From contig NZ_CWKH01000002.1 of assembly GCF_001245615.1 (NCBI RefSeq), positions 744,001 through 808,000 of the forward strand: 64,000 bases of DNA. Direction: 5' to 3'. Made by a program: the position numbers and the translations under genes. The DNA is from Mycolicibacterium neworleansense (GTDB lineage Bacteria > Actinomycetota > Actinomycetes > Mycobacteriales > Mycobacteriaceae). Shown piece by piece: positions 25,102 to 32,742 of the stretch. The notes under the pieces were generated by a model that had not been told where the DNA came from, did no database searches, and was given only the letters and a program-made list of their open reading frames with translations. Position 1 is the stretch's first letter. Each line of letters starts with the position of its first letter.

Positions 25102-26207
25102 GGCGCATCGATCCGTTTCGTCACCAGCCGGCGGACAACCTCGTTGTCGGCTCCGAGTTCCCGGCCACGCAGGCCCACAGCGGGTCGCACCGGGATCACA
25201 TCGGCATCTTCTCCGTCCTGGGAGCGGTATCCGGCGGCCACGGCCGCCATCGCGAATTCGATGAGCTCCCCCCCGCCGTGTTCACGCGAGGCCGCCACGG
25301 CCGCTGCGGCATGAAGCCCGGTCAGCGGGTCGGCGATGGCGTCGCCCATGAACACCGGTGCGGCCGTTCGATATCCGACCAGGCCGCCCGACACCGCGGC
25401 GTCGTCGCCGAAGGCCACCCAGTCCGCCTTCTCCCCCGCGGCGCCGTGTCCGGTGATGCGCACCCAGATCTGCCCGGGCCGTGTTCCGACGGTGTCGGGG
25501 CCGAGCCCGCGGCGGCTCAGCGCCGCCGGCCGGGAGGACTCGATCACCACATCGGCCACCTGGATCAGCGCAGCCAGATCGTCCGGCTCGTCGAAATCGA
25601 CCGCATACGAGAGCTTCCCGCCGTTCATCCAGTCGAAGAACTCCGGCGCCCCGGCGCGGGTCCCGTCCGGACGGCCCCCGCTCTCCACCTTGACGACGGT
25701 CGCCCCCGCCCGGGCCAGCAGCTGTCCGCACAGGGGCCCAGCCCACATCGACGACAGGTCGGCCACCAGAGCCCCGGCCAAGGATCCGGTCCGGGCCGGT
25801 CCGAGTGGGCTCACCACCGGAGTCGCGGGCGCGGTCTCACCGAGCACGGCGACCGGCAGGCCCAGCAGCCGGGCTCGCCCGGCCACCTCCGCAGCGGTGC
25901 GCATCGCCGCCCAGTCCAAGACCGCGGGCCATGGGTCGTTGCCCACCGAATCCACCTGCAGCAGAGCCGGAATCACGGCGATGTCGTCGGCACGCGACAG
26001 GGTCAGGGCACACCATCCGTCATCGGTGGCCAGCAGTCGCGTCGCCCCACCCGCCGAGACCTGTGCCCGCGGTGCGATGTCCAACTGGGCCGCACGTCCG
26101 GTGAGCAGTTCGGTGGCGTCGACCGTGATCCCGGTGCGCGCCGTGAAGTCGTCGGCGACCTGCTGGGCCTGCCTCAGCAGGGCCATCGGAATCGCCAACG
26201 GTGTCAT
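25095..26207 (-). CDS. CoA-transferase family III (CaiB/BaiF) protein
   Basis: The 370-residue protein has its typical CaiB opening (LVADLSSMWAGPLCGQLLARA) only at about residue 150, with VVIESSRPAALSRRGLGP later. The first 145 residues are a separate domain with weak similarity to the family's second half, so the order looks permuted against standard 400-residue members. Family enzymes move CoA between carboxylic acids. The stop/start junction with the hydratase gene is TGATG. The double-hotdog neighbour suggests action on branched or sterol-derived acyl-CoAs (inference). Confidence 0.8.
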   Translation of the reverse strand: MTPLAIPMALLRQAQQVADDFTARTGITVDATELLTGRAAQLDIAPRAQVSAGGATRLLATDDGWCALTLSRADDIAVIPALLQVDSVGNDPWPAVLDWAAMRTAAEVAGRARLLGLPVAVLGETAPATPVVSPLGPARTGSLAGALVADLSSMWAGPLCGQLLARAGATVVKVESGGRPDGTRAGAPEFFDWMNGGKLSYAVDFDEPDDLAALIQVADVVIESSRPAALSRRGLGPDTVGTRPGQIWVRITGHGAAGEKADWVAFGDDAAVSGGLVGYRTAAPVFMGDAIADPLTGLHAAAAVAASREHGGGELIEFAMAAVAAGYRSQDGEDADVIPVRPAVGLRGRELGADNEVVRRLVTKRIDAPC

Positions 26208-27184
26208 CAGAAGTGCAACGCGCTGAACCGCCAGTCCAGCACCTGGCGGTCGTCGCCACCATCGGGTCCACCGGCCGCGTAGACCAGTGAGCGCAATTGC
26301 AACACCCCCGCGTCGGCCGCTTCCACGTGCAGCTCACTGAACAGGGTGTCGCCCTCGTGCACCGGACCGGTGTGGTCGCAGGATTCCCACCCCAGCACCG
26401 TGGCCAGGTTCGGCAACAACCGGCTCGCCTGGGCCAGGGCCAGCCCGATGGTGTGCCCGCCGTACACCAGGCGCTCGCCGCCGGCACGCCAGTCATGGTG
26501 GGTCGCAGCGATGTTCAGGGTCAGCCGGGCCAGCTCCGGCGCGCTGCTGACCACATCGGCGGTGCTGTGCAGCACCGTGCCGGCCAGGCCCGGGTCGAAG
26601 TGAGGTCCGGGCACCCGGGCGCGGAAGGCGTCCGCGTCCCAACCGGCGGTGGGGTCCGGGGCTGTTGCGCCGGCACCGATCATCGACAGGTCATCGGCGT
26701 GCCCGGTGTCGATGTCATCTGCGGACAGCGGCAGCATCGCGCAGCGGTAGAAGTCGAGAACCTTGCGGTCCTGCTGGTCGACAGTGGTCATCCGCAGTGC
26801 CGCCAGGCCGGTGGGCGCCCGTCCAGGCTTTGCCGAATTCTGTTTGAGTCCAACCACTTCGGTGCGGGTATACAGGGTGTCCCCGATCACCGGGCAGCGA
26901 TGGAACGCCAGCCCGCGGTAGAAGAGATTGGCCTTGACCCGCTGAGTGACCAGGGTGCTCTGGCCGATCGCGACATCGCACACCAGCGCCGGATGCGCCA
27001 GCGGCCCTGGCTCGCCGGTCACCGCAGCGGCGAGTTCGGTATCCAACGCGAGCCGCAGCCGGTCACCGAGGATCGCCTGGTGCGTCGCGGCCGCACCGGC
27101 GGTCAAAGTCATCGACGGCGCGGAATCAAAAACCTGACCGACCTGCAGGTCGTCGAAATGCGGGCCACCAGTCACAACTCGCAC
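26207..27184 (-). CDS. Double-hotdog acyl-CoA hydratase-like protein (Rv0216-like)
   Basis: The 325-residue protein has two hotdog domains: the first opens GPHFDDLQVGQVFDSAPSMT and the second (about 170-325) carries a VYGGHTIGLALAQ helix. Length and gene neighbourhood match M. tuberculosis Rv0216, whose structure is a double hotdog related to R-specific enoyl-CoA hydratases, with unusual active-site changes. It is the second gene of the leftward operon, 21 nt after tetR. Probable substrate: a branched or methylated enoyl-CoA; not proven. Confidence 0.85.
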   Translation of the reverse strand: MRVVTGGPHFDDLQVGQVFDSAPSMTLTAGAAATHQAILGDRLRLALDTELAAAVTGEPGPLAHPALVCDVAIGQSTLVTQRVKANLFYRGLAFHRCPVIGDTLYTRTEVVGLKQNSAKPGRAPTGLAALRMTTVDQQDRKVLDFYRCAMLPLSADDIDTGHADDLSMIGAGATAPDPTAGWDADAFRARVPGPHFDPGLAGTVLHSTADVVSSAPELARLTLNIAATHHDWRAGGERLVYGGHTIGLALAQASRLLPNLATVLGWESCDHTGPVHEGDTLFSELHVEAADAGVLQLRSLVYAAGGPDGGDDRQVLDWRFSALHF

Positions 27185-27205
27185 TGTAGAGCAGGGGGCG
27201 GCAGC

Positions 27206-27802
27206 TCAGGTGCCCGGCAGGTGCAACCTGGTGAGTTCGACGAGATGCCGGCCGACATCATCGAGCGCATCGGTCTTCTGAGCCGCAATCGCCATGATGA
27301 TCGCACCTTCGATGGCGGCGATCGACATGGTCGCCAGCGAACTGGCTGTTGCGGCGTCCGTACCGGAGCGCATCATCCGCTCGGTGAGGATCGCGTGCCA
27401 GTCCTCGAACGTTTCGGCGGCCACCTCGGCGGCCTTGGGTGCCTCACAACGACCCAGGACGGCCGCGACGATCGGGCAGCCGGCCTGCAACTCCGTCTCC
27501 GCAAGCTGCAATTTCCACTGGTCGATGAATGCCTGTACGGCCTCGGCCGGGTCGCGCCCGTCGTCGGTCGCCCGGATCAACGTCGTCAGCGTCTGCCCGG
27601 CGATCCGGGTCGCCTCCGCGACGAGTTCCTCCTTGCCGCCCGGGAAGTTCAGGTAGATGGTCCGCCGGGAGACGCCACTGTCCTGAAGCAGGGCGTTGAC
27701 GCCGGTTCCGGCGACACCTCTGCGCCGCAACAGCCCGGTCACACTCGTGATCAAGGTGTCTCGTGCTGACATCGCGTCCGTCGCCTCCGTAGTCTCCAGC
27801 AC
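27206..27802 (-). CDS. TetR-family regulator 1
   Basis: The 198-residue TetR protein has an HTH at about 20-65 (LLQDSGVSRRTIYLNFPGGKEELV), resembling the LmrA/YxaF group. The ATG ten codons in (27772) is an alternative start. It leads the leftward operon and is divergent from the Old Yellow Enzyme gene. Three TAGACCRATC-type half or full palindromes fill the 143-nt gap. The same operator type flanks the other TetR gene at 32091, so the two may share targets. Confidence 0.88.
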   Translation of the reverse strand: MLETTEATDAMSARDTLITSVTGLLRRRGVAGTGVNALLQDSGVSRRTIYLNFPGGKEELVAEATRIAGQTLTTLIRATDDGRDPAEAVQAFIDQWKLQLAETELQAGCPIVAAVLGRCEAPKAAEVAAETFEDWHAILTERMMRSGTDAATASSLATMSIAAIEGAIIMAIAAQKTDALDDVGRHLVELTRLHLPGT

Positions 27803-27817
27803 CCCCCACCACGCACT

Positions 27818-27833
27818 AGACCAATCAGTCTAC
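27818..27833. promoter_or_regulatory. TetR operator A
   Basis: TAGACCAATCAGTCTA, an imperfect palindrome with TAGAC/GTCTA arms, lies 16 nt before the tetR start. It is one of five related sites in the window. Confidence 0.65.
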
Positions 27834-27866
27834 CCGCACGGGTTTCCCGATCAGCGCCATTGCCAC

Positions 27867-27882
27867 TAGACCGATCGTTGCA
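27867..27882. promoter_or_regulatory. TetR operator B (weaker)
   Basis: TAGACCGATCGTTGCA keeps the left half and centre of the consensus but has a degenerate right half. It lies one base from operator C. Confidence 0.5.
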
Positions 27883-27883
27883 C

Positions 27884-27899
27884 TAGACCGATCGGTGTA
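27884..27899. promoter_or_regulatory. TetR operator C
   Basis: TAGACCGATCGGTGTA is a palindrome with a single mismatched pair. It lies 46 nt before the oxidoreductase ATG at 27946, where it would cover the core promoter. Confidence 0.65.
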
Positions 27900-27945
27900 C
27901 TAGCGTCGCGGAGGCATCCCCTGGCGCCATTTCGAGGAGACCGCC

Positions 27946-29199
27946 ATGCCAGACATTCACGACCCACTGCCGCTTGCCAGTGGCCAGGTCCTGCGCAACC
28001 GGCTGATGAAGTCGGCCCTCAGCGAAGGCTTGGGCGACGCCGGCCACGGTCCGGACCATCGGCTGGTCGAGCTATACCGGCGTTGGGGAACGGGTGGGTA
28101 CGGGCTCGTGATCACCGGGAACGTCATGGTCGACCACGATCATCTGGGTGAGCCCGGCAACGTCGTCATCGAAGACGACCGGCACCTGGACGGACTCTCC
28201 AGATGGGCCAAGGCCACCAAAGACGGCGGAGCGCTGATCTGGATGCAGGTGAACCACCCCGGGAGGCAAGCCAATCCGTTGGCCACCCGGTCTCAGCCGG
28301 TGGCACCCTCACCGATCCGGATGAGCGTGCCCGGCTGGCAGGCGCCACGTGCCCTCACTGACGACGAGATCGAAGCCACGATCGACAGATACGCACGGAC
28401 CGCGGCTATCGCCGACGCAGCCGGCTTCGACGGAGTCCAGATACACGGTGCGCACGGGTATCTCGTCGCCCAGTTCCTGTCACCACGCACCAATCAGCGG
28501 ACCGATCGATGGGGCGGCGATGCAGAACGCCGGATGCGCTTCGCGCTCGAGGTGGTGCGGCGGACCCGCGCTGCCGTCAGCCCCGGCTTTGCGGTATCCA
28601 TCAAGCTCAACTCTGCCGACTTCCAGCGTGGTGGCTTCACCGAGGAAGAGTCGCGCGCCGTCATCGCCGCGCTGAGCGCCGAGGAGGTCGACATGATCGA
28701 AATCAGCGGTGGCACATACGAATCACCCGCCATGGAAGGCAGACCCGCGGTGCAATCGGCCTCCACAAAGGCCCGCGAGGCGTACTTCATCGAGTACGCC
28801 TCAGCCGCCCGGGAGGTCGCCGGGGACGTGCCTCTGGCCGTGACCGGCGGTTTCCGCACGCAGGCCGCGATGAGTGAGGCCGTCCGGTCGGGAGCCACTG
28901 ACGTCATCGGGTTGGGTAGACCCACCACGGTCAATCCGGCGGCAGCCGACAACCTACTGGTGGCGCGCCACGAGCGCCTCCGAGTTCCGGACGTCTCACT
29001 TCCGCTGCCCGCTCGGCTGTCGAACACCGCCCGGGCCAAGACCTTTCTCAGCGCGCTGGAACTGCAGTGGCATGCCACCCAATTGCACCGGTTGGGCGCC
29101 GGCCGCGATCCCGACCCGGCGATCGGGCCCCTGATCACCGCACTGCGCCTGCTGAAGGGCAACGGGTTGGACGCCTTTCGCGCAAGGAGGAGCTCATGA
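27946..29199 (+). CDS. NADH:flavin oxidoreductase, Old Yellow Enzyme family
   Basis: The 417-residue TIM-barrel FMN enzyme has QVNHPGRQ at about 102-109, FDGVQIHGAHGYLVAQFLSP with the substrate-binding His pair, NQRTDRWGG and a late GFRTQAAMSEAV phosphate site. It should reduce activated C=C bonds of enones. It is divergent from tetR 1, behind operator C, and its stop overlaps the next start (ATGA), forming an inducible two-gene reductase operon. Confidence 0.9.
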   Translation: MPDIHDPLPLASGQVLRNRLMKSALSEGLGDAGHGPDHRLVELYRRWGTGGYGLVITGNVMVDHDHLGEPGNVVIEDDRHLDGLSRWAKATKDGGALIWMQVNHPGRQANPLATRSQPVAPSPIRMSVPGWQAPRALTDDEIEATIDRYARTAAIADAAGFDGVQIHGAHGYLVAQFLSPRTNQRTDRWGGDAERRMRFALEVVRRTRAAVSPGFAVSIKLNSADFQRGGFTEEESRAVIAALSAEEVDMIEISGGTYESPAMEGRPAVQSASTKAREAYFIEYASAAREVAGDVPLAVTGGFRTQAAMSEAVRSGATDVIGLGRPTTVNPAAADNLLVARHERLRVPDVSLPLPARLSNTARAKTFLSALELQWHATQLHRLGAGRDPDPAIGPLITALRLLKGNGLDAFRARRSS

Positions 29200-29624
29200 C
29201 CGGAACTCGATCCGACAAGTCCCTGAGCAAGTTCCGCAGGGAGCGGGCGCTCGGACGCTATCTGCTGAACCCCGCTGTCACGGTGTTGAGCAAGCTGGGC
29301 CTGCGCACCGCCCTGGCCTCCGAATTGGAGACCACCGGCCGCAAGACAGGCCAGTTGCGGAGAGTTCCCGTCTCCGCCCAGTTCGATGCCACCGGCGCCT
29401 GGGTGATCTGCCAGCACGGCACCCGATCGGGCTGGGGCAGCAATATCGCCGCGAACCCGAACGTCCGGCTGCGGCAAGGGTCCCGATGGCGCACCGGCAT
29501 CGCGCAGTTCCGGCCCGACGACGACGTCGTCGCGCGGGGCCGCAAGTTCGGCGCGATCGGTGCGCGCGTCGTCAAGGCCCTGGAGACCACCCCCGTCTCG
29601 GTGCGCATCGACTTCACCGACTGA
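29196..29624 (+). CDS. Nitroreductase-family deazaflavin (F420)-dependent oxidoreductase
   Basis: Starting at the ATG that overlaps the upstream stop, this is a 142-residue split-barrel protein. LETTGRKTGQLRRVPV and the later WGSNIAANPNVRL are the signature of the Ddn/DUF385 family, whose members use F420H2 in mycobacteria. Coupling with an Old Yellow Enzyme suggests that both reduce the same kind of electrophile or enone. The 3' end overlaps the converging hydratase gene by 11 nt. Confidence 0.88.
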   Translation: MTGTRSDKSLSKFRRERALGRYLLNPAVTVLSKLGLRTALASELETTGRKTGQLRRVPVSAQFDATGAWVICQHGTRSGWGSNIAANPNVRLRQGSRWRTGIAQFRPDDDVVARGRKFGAIGARVVKALETTPVSVRIDFTD

Positions 29625-30516
29625 TGCCGACCTCGTCGATCAGGCCCCACGCCAGTGCTGTCGCGGCGCCGATGGTGCGCCCGGAGAGCACGAGATAGGC
29701 GGTGCGCCACCGGCCGATGCGTCGCGTGATGCTGACCGTGCCGCCGGCCCCGGGGATCAGACCGAGCGCGAGCTCAGGCAATCCGAGCGTGGCATCCGGA
29801 TGGCAGCTGACCCACCCGCAGTAACAGGCCATTTCGAGTCCGCTGCCCAACACCTGGCCGTGCACGTCGGCCCGACAGCGCCGTCCCAGCCTGGCCGCGA
29901 GTTCATCGAGCACCAGGGCCGGGCTGTGGCGGGTACGGGCCAGATGTGCGCTGGCCGGATCGGCGAATGAGCCGAACTCGGCCAGATCGCCGCCGCTGCA
30001 GAATGATCGGCCGTTGCCGCCGAGCACCACCTCGTTTACCGACGGGTCGAGCCGGGCCACCTCGAGGGCTTCCAGCAGGGCGCCGCGGGCGTCGGTGGAG
30101 AACGCGTTGTGCCGCTGCGGCCGGTTGAATCGGACGTGAAGCGTGTTCCCGTCGCGATGTGCCTGCACCGGCTCGGGCAGCAGCGGCGCGGTGGCCGGGC
30201 CACGTCCGGCCAGCCACCGGGCGAACTCGGGTCCGGACTGCAACGTCGAATACGCAAGCGACTCGGTGATCAACCCGGACCGGGTCGGCCCGGCCGGGTC
30301 GAGGGATCGGAGCACGTCGTCACAGACCGCCGCGGCCTGCGGCCAGGTGCGGCACCGCTCGGTCAGCTCGCTCAGCGCCCGCTCCACCGAGTCGACGGTG
30401 ACGGCGCGCCGGTCTCCGGTGGGCCGTTCCGTCAGCGTGAACGTCGCGTCCTCCGTCGGGGTCTCGACCCCGACGCGGATTCCCGCGGGCAGCTCGACGG
30501 TGCTCTCCTCTGTCAC
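29614..30516 (-). CDS. Enoyl-CoA hydratase/isomerase family protein
   Basis: The 300-residue protein starts at GTG 30516, overlapping the fadD stop as GTGA. The crotonase core lies in the C-terminal two-thirds: FNRPQRHNAFS, GGNGRSFCSGGDLAEFG (oxyanion/CoA site) and LPELALGLIPGAGGT. The first 100 residues are an unusual extension with no crotonase motif. The Glu of ELALGLIPGAG is present, but a first catalytic acidic residue is not clear, so activity may differ from a standard hydratase. It is coupled to the acyl-CoA synthetase for beta-oxidation-like steps. Confidence 0.83.
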   Translation of the reverse strand: MTEESTVELPAGIRVGVETPTEDATFTLTERPTGDRRAVTVDSVERALSELTERCRTWPQAAAVCDDVLRSLDPAGPTRSGLITESLAYSTLQSGPEFARWLAGRGPATAPLLPEPVQAHRDGNTLHVRFNRPQRHNAFSTDARGALLEALEVARLDPSVNEVVLGGNGRSFCSGGDLAEFGSFADPASAHLARTRHSPALVLDELAARLGRRCRADVHGQVLGSGLEMACYCGWVSCHPDATLGLPELALGLIPGAGGTVSITRRIGRWRTAYLVLSGRTIGAATALAWGLIDEVGISR

Positions 30517-32033
30517 GAGTACTTGTTTATCAGCCCTTGCTTGTAGAGCTTGCCGGTGTCGGTGCGGGGCAGTTCGGCCTCGAACGAGATCGTCCGCGGG
30601 CACTTGTAGTGCGTCAGGCGCTCGCGCAGCCAGGTGAGGAGCTCTTCTGCGAATTCCGGGGTGGCATCGGCCGGATCCACGGTCTGCACCACACCCTTGA
30701 CGCTCTGACCCATCTCCTCGTCCGGGATGCCGAACACCGCGGCGTCCATCACCTTGGGGTGGACGACGAGCATGTTCTCGGCCTCCTGCGGGTAGATGTT
30801 CACGCCGCCGGAGATGATCATGTGGTGGCGCCGGTCGGTGAGGTAGAGGTAGCCGTCCTCATCGACATAGCCGATGTCGCCCACTGTCTTCCAGCCGTGA
30901 GACTCACGTGATGAGGCGGTCTTCTCGGCGTCGTTGAGGTACTCGAAATCGGCGCCGCCCTCGAAGAAGATCTCGCCGGCCTCACCGGGTGGCAGTTCCT
31001 TGCCGTCCTCGTCGAGGATGTGCACCACCCCGTTCATCGGCTTGCCGACCGAACCCGGGTGCGTCAGCCAGTCCTCGGCGAAGATCACGGTCGCGCCGAT
31101 CGCTTCCGAAGACGCGTAGTACTCGTCGACGATCGGCCCCCACCAGTCGATCATCTGCTTCTTGATCTCGACCGGGCACGGCGCGGCGGCGTGCATGACG
31201 CGTCGCAGGCTCGACAGATCGTACGAATTGCGCACGCTCTCAGGGAGTTTCAACATGCGCGTGAACATCACCGGAACGAACTGACCCTGCGTCACTCCGT
31301 ACTTCTGGATCGCGTCGAGCGTGCCCTCGGCGTCGAACTTCTCCAGCACCACCGTGGTGATTCCGGCGGCGTGGGTCTGCATGGACCACACCGAGGGCGC
31401 GGTGTGATAGAGCGGCGCGGGGCTCAGATACACCGAATCCGGCTGCATCCAGAACCCCACCAACGCCGACATCATGCCGGGGGTCTCCGAGGGTGGCACG
31501 TGCGGCAATTCCCGCTTGATGCCCTTGGGCCGTCCCGTCGTGCCCGACGAGTACTGCAGCAGGTCCCCGTCCATCTCGTCGTCGATCGGGGTGGCCGGCA
31601 GGTGCGCGACGGCCTCCGGGTACCGCTGCCACCCGTCGAGCTCGCCGTCGGCGATCAGCAGGATCTCCGGCAGGCCGTTGGGCAGCTCCTTGTCCAGACC
31701 GCTCAGGATGTCCTTGAGCACGGCAGAGCCGACGATGGCCTTGGCTCCACTGTTGTCGATGATGTACGCGGCTTCGGCTGCAGTCAGGTGCGTGTTGATC
31801 GGCACGTAGTACAGGCCGCTGCGGCGCGCCGCCCACATCACCGCGTGGATGTGCTCGTTGTTCTCCATGAGGATCGCGACCACGTCGCCCTCTTGCAGCC
31901 CGTGTTGACGGAAGTAATGGGCCAGGCGATTCGCGCGGGCTTCGAGCTCACCGAACGTGACGACGGTGCCCGACGGGTGGAGGATGATCGCCGGCTTCTC
32001 AGGGTTGGCCTCGGCATGCTCGCGGATCTGCAT
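30513..32033 (-). CDS. fadD4: Acyl-CoA synthetase FadD4-like (Rv0214-like)
   Basis: The 506-residue ANL-family enzyme has the AMP-binding motif YSSGTTGRPKGI and a C-terminal TDRRHHMIISGGVNIYP hinge, with the acyl-AMP lysine in DTGKLYKQ. It activates a fatty or aromatic acid with ATP and CoA. I start it at ATG 32033; upstream open frame crosses a palindrome. On this strand TACAGT lies 5 nt before the ATG and TTGACA 19 nt further up, so the transcript may be leaderless. Neighbours match the M. tuberculosis fadD4 region, hence the symbol; orthology is by position. Confidence 0.85.
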   Translation of the reverse strand: MQIREHAEANPEKPAIILHPSGTVVTFGELEARANRLAHYFRQHGLQEGDVVAILMENNEHIHAVMWAARRSGLYYVPINTHLTAAEAAYIIDNSGAKAIVGSAVLKDILSGLDKELPNGLPEILLIADGELDGWQRYPEAVAHLPATPIDDEMDGDLLQYSSGTTGRPKGIKRELPHVPPSETPGMMSALVGFWMQPDSVYLSPAPLYHTAPSVWSMQTHAAGITTVVLEKFDAEGTLDAIQKYGVTQGQFVPVMFTRMLKLPESVRNSYDLSSLRRVMHAAAPCPVEIKKQMIDWWGPIVDEYYASSEAIGATVIFAEDWLTHPGSVGKPMNGVVHILDEDGKELPPGEAGEIFFEGGADFEYLNDAEKTASSRESHGWKTVGDIGYVDEDGYLYLTDRRHHMIISGGVNIYPQEAENMLVVHPKVMDAAVFGIPDEEMGQSVKGVVQTVDPADATPEFAEELLTWLRERLTHYKCPRTISFEAELPRTDTGKLYKQGLINKYS

Positions 32034-32046
32034 AGGGCACTGTAAC

Positions 32047-32078
32047 CGGCGCCACTTGACAGGTGTCAAGTGGCGCCG
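32047..32078. promoter_or_regulatory. 32-nt near-perfect palindrome between tetR 2 and fadD4
   Basis: Arms of 15 nt (CGGCGCCACTTGACA and its exact complement) flank a central GG. The dyad begins 13 nt after the tetR stop and ends 14 nt before the fadD4 ATG. Its TTGACA can act as the fadD4 -35, so an operator is more likely than a terminator; no T-run follows. Confidence 0.65.
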
Positions 32079-32090
32079 TGGCACGCGGCT

Positions 32091-32678
32091 TCAGTCGGCG
32101 CCGATTCCACGCAGCAGGATCATCAGCCCCGCGCTGGCGTCATCGAGCGGCCGAAGCGAGCGGGCGCTGCGGCACTGGATGATCGCCCCTTCCAACGAGC
32201 TGACGATGAAGCTCCCGAGCGAGACCGCGGTGGCGGCGTCGACGCCCTTGGACTCGATCGACTCGCCGATCACCCTGGACCAATCAGCAAACACCGTTGC
32301 CGAAGCGTCGCGCACCACGAGCGCATCCGGCCCCGCCTGGGCGGCCGACATGATGGGACATCCCGCGGTGAAATCACTATCGGTGAGGTTCTGTTTCCAC
32401 CCGTCGACGAAAGCGCGGATCACGTCCTCGGCAGGCAGAACCTGCGTCAACTCCAGAATCCTGGCGGTGATGATCCGCCCGGCCTCCAACGTCGCCTGCT
32501 GCATCAACTCCGTCTTGCCGGCCGGAAAGTGCTGGTAGATCGATCCACGAGCGGTGTTGCTCCGCTCCAGCAGATCACTGAGCCCGGTCGCGTGCACGCC
32601 GTGCTCACGCATCAGCTCGATGGCGCTCCGAATCAGACGCTCCCGTGGGCCCGCCACTGTCGCCACACTCCCTGTCAC
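32091..32678 (-). CDS. TetR-family regulator 2
   Basis: The 195-residue TetR protein starts at GTG; its HTH (LLERSNTARGSIYQHFPAGKTELM) is close to that of TetR 1 (SRRTIYLNFPGGKEEL). The ligand domain has the GCPIMSA stretch, matched by GCPIVAA in TetR 1, so the two are paralogues. It is divergent from the large MmpL gene, with two operator-type palindromes in the 64-nt gap. It probably represses the MmpL exporter and itself. Confidence 0.9.
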   Translation of the reverse strand: MTGSVATVAGPRERLIRSAIELMREHGVHATGLSDLLERSNTARGSIYQHFPAGKTELMQQATLEAGRIITARILELTQVLPAEDVIRAFVDGWKQNLTDSDFTAGCPIMSAAQAGPDALVVRDASATVFADWSRVIGESIESKGVDAATAVSLGSFIVSSLEGAIIQCRSARSLRPLDDASAGLMILLRGIGAD

Positions 32679-32683
32679 CGAAA

Positions 32684-32699
32684 TAGACCAGTCGGTTCA
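32684..32699. promoter_or_regulatory. TetR operator D
   Basis: TAGACCAGTCGGTTCA lies 5 nt before the tetR 2 start codon. It matches the left half and centre of the TAGACCGATYGGTCTA consensus. Confidence 0.55.
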
Positions 32700-32716
32700 T
32701 CCTAGTCGACCATCCA

Positions 32717-32732
32717 TAGACCGATTGGTCTA
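32717..32732. promoter_or_regulatory. TetR operator E over the MmpL promoter
   Basis: TAGACCGATTGGTCTA is palindromic except for the central pair. It ends inside TACGAT (32731-32736), a TANNNT -10 hexamer only 6 nt before the MmpL ATG, so bound repressor would cover the promoter of a leaderless mRNA. Confidence 0.7.
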
Positions 32733-32742
32733 CGATGCCGCA

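Noticed and set aside
32554..32742. Upstream extension of the MmpL reading frame
   Set aside because: The frame is open, but it runs antisense to tetR 2 and through both operators; the ATG at 32743 has the promoter and the family-like N-terminus.
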